A program made the position numbers and the translations under genes. The notes under the pieces are model-generated. The model had not been told where the DNA came from and made no database searches. It saw nothing but the letters and a program-made list of their open reading frames with translations. From Hoylesella pleuritidis JCM 14110 (GTDB lineage: Bacteria > Bacteroidota > Bacteroidia > Bacteroidales > Bacteroidaceae), in assembly GCF_000613725.1 (NCBI RefSeq), contig NZ_BAJN01000004.1, positions 1 through 64,000 on the forward strand: a DNA stretch of 64,000 bases, in the 5' to 3' direction. Positions 53,955 to 62,439 of this stretch are shown here, piece after piece; within the stretch, counting starts at the first letter, position 1; each line of letters starts with the position of its first letter.

Positions 53955-55964
53955 TTAAAATAAATTGTTAATGAGATTATCGTCTACCAAGTTCGGCAGG
54001 GTAACTTGCAGCTCGGGCGTGCGTGCCATTTCACGTTTGATGGCGTCGATCGACCCCGAATTGCGTGCCCATGACCGTCGGCTGATGCCGTTGTTGACGT
54101 CCCAGAAGAGCATACTCTTGATGTGTCGGGCTGCATCGGGGCTTCCGTCGACCACCATTCCGAATCCGCCGTTGATCACTTCGCCCCAACCTACGCCGCC
54201 GCCATTATGTATTGACACCCACGTTGCACCTCGGAAAGCATCTCCGATGACGTTTTGGATGGCCATATCTGCGCAGAATTGCGAGCCGTCATAGATGTTG
54301 GAGGTCTCCCGGAAAGGTGAATCCGTACCCGAAACATCGTGATGATCGCGACCGAGAACTACCGGACCGCGAAGCTCTCCACGCTTAACGGCGTCGTTGA
54401 AAGCCAATGCTATCCGGGTGCGTCCTACTGAATCGGCATACAAAATGCGTGCCTGCGAACCCACGACGAGATGATTTCGCCCGGCTTCTTTAATCCAATG
54501 GATATTGTCTTCGAGCTGACCGGCGATGTCGGGTGTGGCATTGCGCAGTTCGTCTTCGAGCACTTCGGTGGCCAAACGGTCGGTAATTTCCAAATCGTGA
54601 GGGTCTTCCGAGGCACAGACCCATCTGAAAGGACCGAACCCATAATCAAAAAACAGCGGTCCCATAATGTCTTGCACGTAAGAGGGATAGCGGAATTTGC
54701 CGTCCGAAAGCATAATATCCGCACCCGCTCTGCTGGCTTGAAGCAGGAATGCATTGCCGTAATCGAAGAAATACATACCGTCGGCTGCAAGTCGGTTGAT
54801 TGCTTTCACCTGCCGACGAAGCGATTCTTGCACTCGATTTTTAAACCCTTCGGGATCGTCGGCCATCATTTTGTTGGCCGATTCAAGTGTCATCCCGACG
54901 GGATAATATCCTCCCGCCCATGGGTTATGCAGTGAAGTCTGATCACTTCCGAGGTCGACGTGGATGCCTTCTGCTGCCAAACGCTCCCAAAGATCGACTA
55001 CATTGCCAACGTAAGCCATAGAAACGGCTTTGCGTTCGGCTACATATCGGCGGATGGCCGGTATCAGTTCGTCGAGGTTTTCGTGCAGTTCGTCTACCCA
55101 ACCTTGGTCGAAGCGCTTGCGCGCAGCCATCGGATTGATCTCTGCCGTGACGCTAACCACGCCGGCAATGTTACCTGCTTTGGGTTGTGCTCCTGACATT
55201 CCGCCGAGTCCCGAAGATACAAACAGCATCCCGTGAATATCCTTTTGACCTGGTTTTAACTGTTTGCGGGCTGCATTGAGCACCGTAATTGTTGTGCCGT
55301 GAACGATTCCCTGCGGACCGATATACATATAAGAGCCCGCTGTCATTTGTCCGTACTGGCTCACTCCGAGTGCATTGTCACGCTCCCAATCATCCGGTCG
55401 TGAGTAGTTTGGTATCACCATACCGTTTGTTACGACAACTCTCGGCGCGTCTTTATGTGATGGAAAGAGTCCCAAAGGATGTCCGGAGTACATTACCAGG
55501 GTCTGTTCGTCGGTCATTTTACTAAGGTATTGCATCGTAAGTCGATACTGTGCCCAGTTCTGAAACACAGCTCCGTTGCCACCGTAAGTGATAAGTTCGT
55601 GCGGGTGTTGGGCCACCCGGGGATCCAAATTGTTCTGAATCATCATCATAATGGCCGCTGCCTGCGCAGAATGATGAGGATATTCGTTCACCGGACGGGC
55701 ATACATCGCATAAGTCGGACGGTACCGATACATATAGATTCGGCCGTAACGACGAAGCTCTTCGGCAAATTCGGGGGCCAGTTCGGCGTGCAGTTGCTTG
55801 GGGAAATACCGTAAAGCGTTGCGTAGGGCGAGCCGTTTTTCCTCCTCATTTAATATGTCTTTGCGTTTCGGTGCGTGACTGACCGAGGTGTCATACGGTT
55901 GCAATGGGGGCAGTTCTACGGGTATTCCACCCGTGATATCGTTGATAAATTCTTGTTGTGTCAT
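53955..55964 (-). CDS. hutU: Urocanate hydratase
   Basis: 669 residues, the longer type of urocanase also seen in animals. Conserved blocks are ITYGGNGAVFQNWAQYRLTMQYLSKM, MYSGHPLGLFPSH, GLGGMSGAQPKAGNIAGVV (NAD site), GSDQTSLHNPWAGGYYPVGM, FDYGNAFLLQASRAGAD, GRDHHDVSGTDSPFRET and NGGGVGWGEVINGGFGMV. It hydrates urocanate to imidazolone-propionate with tightly bound NAD. Second gene of the operon, 16 bp after ftcD. Confidence 0.96.
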   Translation of the reverse strand: MTQQEFINDITGGIPVELPPLQPYDTSVSHAPKRKDILNEEEKRLALRNALRYFPKQLHAELAPEFAEELRRYGRIYMYRYRPTYAMYARPVNEYPHHSAQAAAIMMMIQNNLDPRVAQHPHELITYGGNGAVFQNWAQYRLTMQYLSKMTDEQTLVMYSGHPLGLFPSHKDAPRVVVTNGMVIPNYSRPDDWERDNALGVSQYGQMTAGSYMYIGPQGIVHGTTITVLNAARKQLKPGQKDIHGMLFVSSGLGGMSGAQPKAGNIAGVVSVTAEINPMAARKRFDQGWVDELHENLDELIPAIRRYVAERKAVSMAYVGNVVDLWERLAAEGIHVDLGSDQTSLHNPWAGGYYPVGMTLESANKMMADDPEGFKNRVQESLRRQVKAINRLAADGMYFFDYGNAFLLQASRAGADIMLSDGKFRYPSYVQDIMGPLFFDYGFGPFRWVCASEDPHDLEITDRLATEVLEDELRNATPDIAGQLEDNIHWIKEAGRNHLVVGSQARILYADSVGRTRIALAFNDAVKRGELRGPVVLGRDHHDVSGTDSPFRETSNIYDGSQFCADMAIQNVIGDAFRGATWVSIHNGGGVGWGEVINGGFGMVVDGSPDAARHIKSMLFWDVNNGISRRSWARNSGSIDAIKREMARTPELQVTLPNLVDDNLINNLF

Positions 55965-55980
55965 AGTGGTTCGTGATGTA

Positions 55981-57684
55981 TTATAGTTTGCTTTCCACGA
56001 TATTCATAATCTCTTTCTCTGCCTCGTTGGCTTTAGCAATCAGTTGGTTAGCCTCTGCTATGAGTCTGTCTGCTGTCTCGCGGTCTTTCAATCCGCCTGC
56101 GTTGATCTTGACATTAAGGCCCGCCCCGAGTACGGCAGCACGTGCGGCAAGAGCGCCGACACCGGCATCCGACACGCTGTTGGGGTTTCCTTCCTCGGCC
56201 ATTGCACGACAGATGTCGAATGTGCAATAAGCAGCCTGCATTGTATGCAGTGGTACTTGTGTGGCGTAAAGCGTGGCTTCCTGAATAGCTTTGCTGCGAG
56301 CCGCCTTGTCTTCGGCCGTTTGTTTGGGTAGGGCGAACGCCGACATAATGCGGTTGAAAGCCTCGGTGTCTTCGTCGACAAGTTCTAATAGCTCTGCGAT
56401 TTGTTCCTGGCCGCGGTCTGCCCAACGGCTGAATTTCTCCCATTGCGCATCCCATCCGCGTTTGTGAGACGACAGATTGGCCACCATCGTACCCAAAGCG
56501 GCAGCCAAAGCGCCCATATATGCGGCGATGGTTCCGCCTCCCGGAGCCGGCGATTCACGTGAAGTCTCCTCGGCAAAGTGTTTTACGGTGAGGTCGATCA
56601 GGCGCGATTGCTTGTCGATATCCTCCAAAAGGAACTCTATTACCTTCTCTCTCGGGTTGAAAGGTTTAAGATCCGACAGGCCCATCGAGCGTATAGCGAT
56701 GTCTATGATATCTGTTTCGGGGATGCCGGTAGAGCGTTGTTGTTTTTCAAGAAAATACTTGCCGGCCTCGATCAGTGTGCGTTTCGGGATGAGTCCCACG
56801 ATTTCGGTGCCCGTGATTCGCACGCCTCGGTTTTGCGCACAACGGCAAACTTCGTCGAATGCCACGTGCAACGGTGTGGCGTTTATATCGGTGATATTCA
56901 TCGAAACCTGTGCAATCTTATATTCATCGATATACCAACCGATAGCCTTCGTGCCTTTGAGCGTGCCCGGTTGCATTACGGGCTGTCCCTGTTCGTCGGT
57001 TTTTATCTTGCCCGTCAATGCGTCTCCCTCACGCAAAGGACGGCCTTTTTCGCGTACGTCGAAGGCTATGGCGTTGGCGCGACGCGTGGAAGTGGAATTG
57101 AGATTGAAGTTGGTGGCGATGAGAAAGTTGCGTGCTCCGACGGCCGTACAGCCCGTTCGGGCCAGCTTCTCATCATAAGGGCGCGCCCCGAAGTCGGGTT
57201 CTTTACCCGGCGTATTGACCTTTTCGGGCAGTGCTTCGTATTCGCCTTTTCGGCAAACGGCCAAATTCCGGCGTTCGGGTGTGCGTGCAGCGGCTTCGTA
57301 ACAGTAGGTGGGTACACCGAGATTGTCGGCAATGCGTTGTGCCAAACGGCGTGCCAGGTCGGCACATTCGTCCAGAGTGATATTTGAAACGGGTATCAGC
57401 GGCAGCACGTCTGTGGCTCCCATACGCGGATGAGCACCGTGATGCAGGCGCATATCGATGATCTGCGAGGCTTTCTCTACGGCCAGATAAGCCGCCTCTA
57501 TTACGTCTTCGGGACTCCCGACAAAGGTTACCACGGTACGGTTGGTGGCCTCGCCCGGGTCGACATCTAACAACTTGATGCCCTTTGAACGCTCGATGAT
57601 GTCGGTAATCTGCTTGATTACTTCCGGATTTCGACCTTCGCTGAAATTCGGAACGCACTCGACGATTTGTTTTTCTTTTTTCAT
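55981..57684 (-). CDS. ftcD: Bifunctional glutamate formimidoyltransferase / formimido-THF cyclodeaminase
   Basis: 567 residues with both domains. The transferase (about 1-325: IVECVPNFSEGRNPEVI, DPGEATNRTVVTFVG, HHGAHPRMGATDVLPLIPV) is joined to the cyclodeaminase (about 350-560: FAEETSRESPAPGGGTIAAYMGALAAALG, EDTEAFNRIMSAFALPK). It moves the formimino group from formiminoglutamate to tetrahydrofolate, then releases ammonia, giving glutamate and methenyl-THF. It takes the place of HutG/HutF routes. It is the first gene of the hut operon and has its own promoter. Confidence 0.96.
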   Translation of the reverse strand: MKKEKQIVECVPNFSEGRNPEVIKQITDIIERSKGIKLLDVDPGEATNRTVVTFVGSPEDVIEAAYLAVEKASQIIDMRLHHGAHPRMGATDVLPLIPVSNITLDECADLARRLAQRIADNLGVPTYCYEAAARTPERRNLAVCRKGEYEALPEKVNTPGKEPDFGARPYDEKLARTGCTAVGARNFLIATNFNLNSTSTRRANAIAFDVREKGRPLREGDALTGKIKTDEQGQPVMQPGTLKGTKAIGWYIDEYKIAQVSMNITDINATPLHVAFDEVCRCAQNRGVRITGTEIVGLIPKRTLIEAGKYFLEKQQRSTGIPETDIIDIAIRSMGLSDLKPFNPREKVIEFLLEDIDKQSRLIDLTVKHFAEETSRESPAPGGGTIAAYMGALAAALGTMVANLSSHKRGWDAQWEKFSRWADRGQEQIAELLELVDEDTEAFNRIMSAFALPKQTAEDKAARSKAIQEATLYATQVPLHTMQAAYCTFDICRAMAEEGNPNSVSDAGVGALAARAAVLGAGLNVKINAGGLKDRETADRLIAEANQLIAKANEAEKEIMNIVESKL

Positions 57685-57727
57685 ATTATGATTGTTTAGT
57701 TTGTAGTTAACGTTTGATATACGGTCA

Positions 57728-57735
57728 CAAATTTA
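57728..57735 (-). promoter_or_regulatory. hut operon promoter -7 element
   Basis: TAAATTTG on the minus strand, about 45 bp before the ftcD start, with a TTG 20 bp upstream of it. Confidence 0.65.
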
Positions 57736-57871
57736 GTAAGGTTTATCTGATTCGACAATCTTTAATATGAAAATCATCCGAGGTTTTAACTCTTTTAACT
57801 TTTAATGCAATGCAATGTGTTTTGCGGTGAGTTGTTGGTTGTGAAATAGGAGTAGATTGATCGCGTGATGA

Positions 57872-57970
57872 TTAACTGTTAATCGTCACGCGAAAAGCCG
57901 TTAATCAGCGCGCATTTAACGGTTAAACGGCGGGTAATTAACGATTAATCGTCGGGTGTTTAATGGTTAA
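57872..57970. repeat. Five-site 22-bp phased dyad array (array J)
   Basis: Centres at 57877, 57899, 57921, 57943 and 57965; site 3 is perfect and site 2 is AAAGCCGTTAA. This is the only array between divergent genes (ftcD and rpsU), about 140-150 bp from each promoter box. A possible end nonamer TGAAAGTCA (58005-58013) is in the opposite orientation and 40 bp from the last centre. Confidence 0.9.
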
Positions 57971-58121
57971 TTGCAAGGCGTTTAGGTTTCTCTGTGTAAA
58001 CGATTGAAAGTCATATGTATAGCAAGGGGTAATGAAAGGTGTTTTGTGCGATGATCGTACGATTTGCAAGAGTAAGTAACAAAAAGTCAGTTAAAAACTT
58101 GTTTTATTGGCAAATAAGCTG

Positions 58122-58129
58122 TAATTTTG
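58122..58129 (+). promoter_or_regulatory. rpsU promoter -7 element
   Basis: TAATTTTG followed by CACC, with TTG at 58099-58101 20 bp upstream. Confidence 0.7.
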
Positions 58130-58195
58130 CACCCGCTAATCGTGGCCACGTGTCACAAAAACAGTTGTACTAACAAGATTTTAAAATAAACAAGA

Positions 58196-58387
58196 ATGAT
58201 TATTGTACCAGTAAAAGATGGCGAAAACATCGAAAGAGCTTTGAAAAAGTTCAAGAGGAAATTTGAAAAAACAGGTGTTGTAAGAGAATTACGCGCACGT
58301 CAGCAGTATGATAAGCCATCTGTTTTGAAAAGACTCAAGATGGAACACGCTGTCTACGTTCAGAAGTTGCGCTCGGTGGAGGAGTAA
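58196..58387 (+). CDS. rpsU: 30S ribosomal protein S21
   Basis: 63 residues: MIIVPVKDGENIERALKKFKRKFEKTGVVRELRARQQYDKPS, basic and typical of Bacteroidota bS21. It binds near the anti-Shine-Dalgarno region of the 30S platform, where in this phylum S21 together with S6 and S18 is reported to mask that sequence. It starts the rpsU-xer-hpf-tRNA-tuf cluster. Confidence 0.95.
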   Translation: MIIVPVKDGENIERALKKFKRKFEKTGVVRELRARQQYDKPSVLKRLKMEHAVYVQKLRSVEE

Positions 58388-58524
58388 AATTCTTCGCAGG
58401 AAATTTGGTAGTTTGAATTAATTTTCGTACATTCGTTGCCGAGAAGTTGTGGTTTGCTCATATGGCCGATGGTTTGGGGCATTCGCAACGAGTCGAAACA
58501 TCGTGATGATTGGAGCAGCGTTGT

Positions 58525-59409
58525 ATGATGACAGAAGAATTTTTGAACTACCTGCGATATGAGCTCAACCGCTCGGAACTGACGGTCAAGAGTTACGGCG
58601 AGGATCTGCAAGGCTTCGAGTCGTATTTCAAAAGTTTGGAAACTCATCTCTCTTGGGAGTCGATAGACGCCGATGTCATCCGTGATTGGATGGAGAGTAT
58701 GATGGATAAAGGAAACACCGCAACCTCAATCAATCGGAGATTGAGTGCTGTGCGTTCCTTTTATCGTTTTGCATTGTCGCGTCGCTTGGTTCAGGAAGAC
58801 CCTGCTCGTTGTGTCGTCGGTCCAAAGAAGAATAAGCCGTTGCCGCAATTCGTGCGCGAAGAGGAGATGGATCGCCTTTTAGATGTGCTTCCTTGGGATG
58901 TGAACGATTATAAAGAGGTCCGTGCGCGTACAATAATTATATTGTTTTATGAAACTGGAATCCGGCTCGCCGAGTTGATTGGATTGGATGATTCGGCTGT
59001 AGACTTTGTCGGTCGGCAGCTGAAAGTGACAGGGAAACGAAACAAACAGCGCATTATTCCATTCGGAGCAGAGTTACATCAAGTACTTATCAGCTATTTG
59101 AGTCTGCGTGATTCGCAGGTAGAAAAGCATTCCGATGCACTGTTTTTGACAGAAGATGGAGATAGAATGAGTCATCAGCAGGTGCGTAATGAGGTGAAAA
59201 AACACTTGTCGCGGGTGTCTACTTTGAAGAAGCGAACGCCCCACGTGCTGCGCCATTCGTTTGCAACGGCAATGCTGAACAACGAAGCCGGGTTGGAAAG
59301 TGTGCAGAAGTTGTTGGGACACGAGAGCCTTTCGACCACCGAAATCTATACACATACCACTTTTGAACAGTTGAAACGAGTTTATACAAATGCCCATCCC
59401 AGGGCTTAA
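58525..59409 (+). CDS. Tyrosine recombinase, XerC-like
   Basis: 294 residues from MMTEEFLNYLRYELNRS; a TTG 15 bp upstream is also open. The N-terminal SAM-like core-binding domain precedes the catalytic domain with Arg in ETGIRLAELIGL, Lys in the beta-hairpin (VTGKRNKQR), HVLRHSFAT (His-x2-Arg), LLGHESL (His) and the nucleophile Tyr in TTEIYTHT. The fixed chromosomal position after rpsU fits a housekeeping XerC that resolves chromosome dimers rather than a phage integrase. No dif-like site is evident nearby. Confidence 0.9.
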   Translation: MMTEEFLNYLRYELNRSELTVKSYGEDLQGFESYFKSLETHLSWESIDADVIRDWMESMMDKGNTATSINRRLSAVRSFYRFALSRRLVQEDPARCVVGPKKNKPLPQFVREEEMDRLLDVLPWDVNDYKEVRARTIIILFYETGIRLAELIGLDDSAVDFVGRQLKVTGKRNKQRIIPFGAELHQVLISYLSLRDSQVEKHSDALFLTEDGDRMSHQQVRNEVKKHLSRVSTLKKRTPHVLRHSFATAMLNNEAGLESVQKLLGHESLSTTEIYTHTTFEQLKRVYTNAHPRA

Positions 59410-59431
59410 ACTTTAAAAATAGGAGATCACT

Positions 59432-59731
59432 ATGGAAGTAAAAATTCAGTCGATTCACTTCGATGCAACCGAGAAATTACAGGCGTTTGTTGAAAAAAAA
59501 GTCGCCAAGTTGGAGAAGTCTTACGAGGATATTCAGAAAGTAGAGGTACAATTGAAAGTTGTCAAACCTGCAACGGCCTTGAATAAAGAGGCAAGTCTCA
59601 CCGTGACAGTGCCCGGAACGACTCTGTTCGTGGAGAAAACGTGCGACTCATTCGAGGAGAGTGTGGATCAGTGTGTGGATTCGATGAAAGTCCAATTGAC
59701 GAAATTCAAGGAAAAAATGAGAAATCATTGA
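59432..59731 (+). CDS. hpf: Ribosome hibernation promoting factor, short HPF/RaiA type
   Basis: 99 residues: MEVKIQSIHFDATEKLQAFVEKKVAKLEK, VQLKVVKPATALNKEASLTV and an amphipathic tail DQCVDSMKVQLTKFKEKM. It has the beta-alpha-beta fold that binds the 30S decoding region to inactivate ribosomes at rest. It lacks the C-terminal dimerisation domain of long HPF. Preceded by an AATAGGAGATCAC stretch that looks like a real Shine-Dalgarno sequence, unusual in this window. Confidence 0.92.
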   Translation: MEVKIQSIHFDATEKLQAFVEKKVAKLEKSYEDIQKVEVQLKVVKPATALNKEASLTVTVPGTTLFVEKTCDSFEESVDQCVDSMKVQLTKFKEKMRNH

Positions 59732-59771
59732 AAAAAGTTTAGAAAAGTTTTGGCGGTTAAAAAATAATCCG

Positions 59772-59779
59772 TATCTTTG
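59772..59779 (+). promoter_or_regulatory. Promoter -7 element of tRNA-tuf unit
   Basis: TATCTTTG followed by CAGCC, 51 bp before the first tRNA. Confidence 0.65.
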
Positions 59780-59830
59780 CAGCCGTTTTACAACACGTCC
59801 TAATGCGATGCCAGACGGCTGCAAGGATTT

Positions 59831-59904
59831 GCCTCTTTAGCTCAGTTGGCCAGAGCACGTGATTTGTAATCTCGGGGTCGTTGGTTCGAATCCGACAAGA
59901 GGCT
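59831..59904 (+). tRNA. tRNA-Thr (anticodon TGT)
   Basis: 74 nt. Acceptor GCCTCTT / AAGAGGC, anticodon loop TTTGTAA, T-arm GTTCGAATC. CCA is not encoded. The anticodon stem CGTGA / TCTCG has a U-U at its middle pair. Confidence 0.95.
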
Positions 59905-59970
59905 CGAAGCTCGATGAATGCGAAAATGTCTCGTAGATTCACAAAACGCAAAGACGGGTTAGTTGTATAA

Positions 59971-60053
59971 GGGTGGTTACCAGAGTGGCCAAATGGGGCA
60001 GACTGTAAATCTGCTGTCTTTCGACTTCGGTGGTTCGAATCCATCACCACCCA
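59971..60053 (+). tRNA. tRNA-Tyr (anticodon GTA)
   Basis: 83 nt, class II with a long variable arm (GCTGTCTTTCGACTTC region). Acceptor GGGTGGT / ACCACCC, anticodon stem CAGAC... with loop TGTAAAT. CCA is not encoded. Confidence 0.95.
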
Positions 60054-60068
60054 CTTCAGTACGGTTTT

Positions 60069-60141
60069 GCGGAAATAGCTCAGTTGATAGAGCACTAGCC
60101 TTCCAAGCTGGGGGTCGCGGGTTTGAGCCCCGTTTTCCGCT
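60069..60141 (+). tRNA. tRNA-Gly (anticodon TCC)
   Basis: 73 nt. Acceptor GCGGAAA / TTTCCGC, loop CTTCCAA, T-loop GTTTGAGCC. CCA is not encoded. Confidence 0.95.
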
Positions 60142-60150
60142 CTAACTAAT

Positions 60151-60222
<72 letters not shown>

Positions 60223-60288
60223 CTACTTCCGCTTAGTGAGCAGAAGAAAAACAGGATTTTTATAATTAATAATTAAATAAGTAAAGCT

Positions 60289-61482
60289 ATGGCTAAAGAG
60301 ACATTCGTGCGCACCAAACCGCACGTTAATATCGGTACTATTGGTCACGTTGACCACGGTAAGACTACTTTGACGGCTGCTATCTCCAAGGTTCTTCACG
60401 AGAAGGGTTTCGGTTCGGAAGAAATCAAATCCTTCGATCAGATCGACAACGCTCCCGAGGAGAAAGAACGTGGTATCACCATCAACACCGCACACATCGA
60501 GTATGAAACGGCTAACCGTCACTATGCGCACGTTGACTGTCCGGGACACGCCGACTATGTGAAGAATATGGTTACGGGTGCTGCCCAGATGGATGGTGCC
60601 ATTATTGTGGTTGCTGCAACGGATGGTCCTATGCCTCAGACACGTGAACACGTGTTGCTCGCTCGTCAGGTGAACGTTCCTCGTTTGGTTGTTTTCCTGA
60701 ACAAGTGCGATATGGTTGAGGATGAGGAAATGCTCGAACTCGTTGAAATGGAAATGCGTGAGCTCCTCGATCAGTATGAGTATGACGGTGAGAATACTCC
60801 GATTATCCGCGGTTCTGCACTCGGTGCATTGAACGGTGTAGAGAAATGGGTTGACTCTGTTATGCAGTTGATGGATGCTGTCGATACTTGGATTCCTCTG
60901 CCTCCGCGTGAAGTAGACAAGCCTTTCTTGATGCCTGTTGAGGATGTCTTCTCTATCACGGGTCGTGGTACTGTTGCTACGGGCCGTATCGAGACTGGTA
61001 AGATTAAAGTCGGTGATGAAGTTGAACTTCTCGGTTTGGGCGAAGACAAGAAGTCTGTCGTTACTGGTGTCGAGATGTTCCGTAAACTCCTTGATGAGGG
61101 CGAGGCTGGTGACAATGTGGGCCTGTTACTTCGCGGTATCGATAAAGCTGAGATCAAGCGTGGTATGGTGCTTTGCCATCCGGGTCAGATCAAGCCGTTC
61201 AAGAAGTTCAAGGCTTCTATCTATGTGTTGAAGAAAGAAGAAGGCGGTCGCCATACTCCGTTCGGAAACAAATATCGTCCACAGTTCTATCTCCGTACGA
61301 TGGATTGTACGGGTGAGATCTCTCTGCCCGAAGGTGTAGAAATGGTTATGCCGGGTGATAACGTAGAGATTACTGTTGATCTGATTTATGCAGTTGCACT
61401 GAATGTTGGTCTGCGCTTCGCTATCCGTGAAGGTGGTCGTACCGTTGGTGCTGGTCAGATTACTGAGATTATCGACGAATAA
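60289..61482 (+). CDS. tuf: Elongation factor Tu
   Basis: 397 residues. G1 [10 protein letters not shown], switch [15 protein letters not shown]3 DCPGHADY, G4 NKCDM, then domains 2 and 3 ([49 protein letters not shown]). It brings aminoacyl-tRNA to the ribosome with GTP. It lies in the same transcript as four upstream tRNAs. Codon use is noticeably biased (CGT, GGT), as expected for high expression. Confidence 0.98.
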   Translation: MAKETFVRTKPHVNIGTIGHVDHGKTTLTAAISKVLHEKGFGSEEIKSFDQIDNAPEEKERGITINTAHIEYETANRHYAHVDCPGHADYVKNMVTGAAQMDGAIIVVAATDGPMPQTREHVLLARQVNVPRLVVFLNKCDMVEDEEMLELVEMEMRELLDQYEYDGENTPIIRGSALGALNGVEKWVDSVMQLMDAVDTWIPLPPREVDKPFLMPVEDVFSITGRGTVATGRIETGKIKVGDEVELLGLGEDKKSVVTGVEMFRKLLDEGEAGDNVGLLLRGIDKAEIKRGMVLCHPGQIKPFKKFKASIYVLKKEEGGRHTPFGNKYRPQFYLRTMDCTGEISLPEGVEMVMPGDNVEITVDLIYAVALNVGLRFAIREGGRTVGAGQITEIIDE

Positions 61483-61513
61483 TTCGCAGAAAATCTGCAA
61501 CAATACAGATAAC

Positions 61514-61542
61514 AAGTTCCCGCAACTTAGTTGCGGGAACTT
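61514..61542 (+). terminator. Hairpin between tuf and tRNA-Trp
   Basis: A perfect 13-bp stem AAGTTCCCGCAAC / GTTGCGGGAACTT with a TTA loop, then TCTA. It may terminate tuf or serve as an RNA-processing signal before tRNA-Trp, 4 nt away. Confidence 0.75.
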
Positions 61543-61545
61543 TCT

Positions 61546-61618
61546 ACGGGAATAGCTCAGTTGGTAGAGCATCGGTCTCCAAAACCGAGGGTCGTGGGTT
61601 CGAGTCCTCCTTCCCGTG
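61546..61618 (+). tRNA. tRNA-Trp (anticodon CCA)
   Basis: 73 nt. Acceptor ACGGGAA / TTCCCGT, anticodon stem TCGGT / ACCGA with loop CTCCAAA, T-loop GTTCGAGTC. CCA is not encoded. 16 bp before secE. Confidence 0.95.
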
Positions 61619-61634
61619 CAATTAAGAAGATAGT

Positions 61635-61826
61635 ATGTTTAAGAAGATAGTAAATTATTGCAAGGCTTGTTACGATGAACTTGCGCATAAGACTACTTGG
61701 CCAACGCGTGCCGAACTTACACATAGTGCGATGGTTGTATTATCTGCTTCCCTTGTCATTGCGCTTGTGGTGTTCGCGATGGATTCTGTATTCAAGTTTG
61801 TGATGAGCACGATCTATCCCAACTAA
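61635..61826 (+). CDS. secE: Preprotein translocase subunit SecE
   Basis: 63 residues with one membrane helix (MVVLSASLVIALVVFAMDSVFKFVM) and the preceding amphipathic motif ELAHKTTWPTRAELTHSA with the conserved TWP. It stabilises SecY in the inner membrane. The position tRNA-Trp-secE-nusG-rplK is universal. The product has only the single essential helix. Confidence 0.95.
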   Translation: MFKKIVNYCKACYDELAHKTTWPTRAELTHSAMVVLSASLVIALVVFAMDSVFKFVMSTIYPN

Positions 61827-61840
61827 TTATACAAAGGAAG

Positions 61841-62383
61841 ATGTCTGAAACTGGAAAAAACTGGTATGTGCTTCGTGCTGTCAGTGGAAAGGAAGCTAAG
61901 GTGAAAGAATACATCGAAGCTGAGATGAAACACAACACGTTGCTTCAATCGTATGTGTCACAGGTGCTGATTCCGCTAGAAAAACATGCGTCTTTGCGTA
62001 ATGGTAAGCGTGTGGTGAAAGAAAAGATCAGTCTCCCGGGATATGTATTCATTGAGGCTGACCTTGTAGGTGATGTTGCACATACGTTAAGGTTTATGCC
62101 GAATGTTTTGGGGTTCCTTGGTGGGTTGGATAATCCGTCGCCTGTTCCGCAAGCTGATATTAATCGTATGCTGGGTAATGCCGAAGAAGCTGAATTGATG
62201 GATGATTCTAATATCCCATATTCAGTCGATGAGACAGTCAAAGTTACGGACGGACCGTTCAGTGGTTTCAGTGGTGTGATTGAAGAGGTCAACACTGAGA
62301 AGCATAAGTTAAAAGTAATGGTCAAGATCTTCGGACGTAAAACTCCGTTGGAGTTAGGTTTTATGCAAGTAGAAAAAGAATGA
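61841..62383 (+). CDS. nusG: Transcription termination/antitermination protein NusG
   Basis: 180 residues. The NGN domain (KNWYVLRAVSGKEAKVKEYIEAEMK, VLIPLEKHASLRNGKRV, LPGYVFIEADL, RFMPNVLGFLGG) and C-terminal KOW domain (DETVKVTDGPFSGFSGVIEEVNTEKHKLKVMVKIFGRKTPLEL) are both present. It increases RNA polymerase processivity and links it to Rho or ribosomes. It is 14 bp after secE. Confidence 0.96.
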   Translation: MSETGKNWYVLRAVSGKEAKVKEYIEAEMKHNTLLQSYVSQVLIPLEKHASLRNGKRVVKEKISLPGYVFIEADLVGDVAHTLRFMPNVLGFLGGLDNPSPVPQADINRMLGNAEEAELMDDSNIPYSVDETVKVTDGPFSGFSGVIEEVNTEKHKLKVMVKIFGRKTPLELGFMQVEKE

Positions 62384-62439
62384 CCATTGTTACGGATGGA
62401 GTTATTCTTTATATTTTCTAAATTTTAATATGAACGAAA

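Noticed and set aside
2435..57970. CRISPR arrays as an explanation for the phased repeats
   Set aside because: Repeat units are about 11 bp with 11-bp linkers, always five per array and variable in sequence. No cas gene or leader is nearby.
58525..59409. Integrative element marked by the tyrosine recombinase and the tRNA cluster
   Set aside because: The gene lies in a conserved housekeeping order (rpsU-xer-hpf-tRNA-tuf), with no cargo genes or duplicated tRNA ends.
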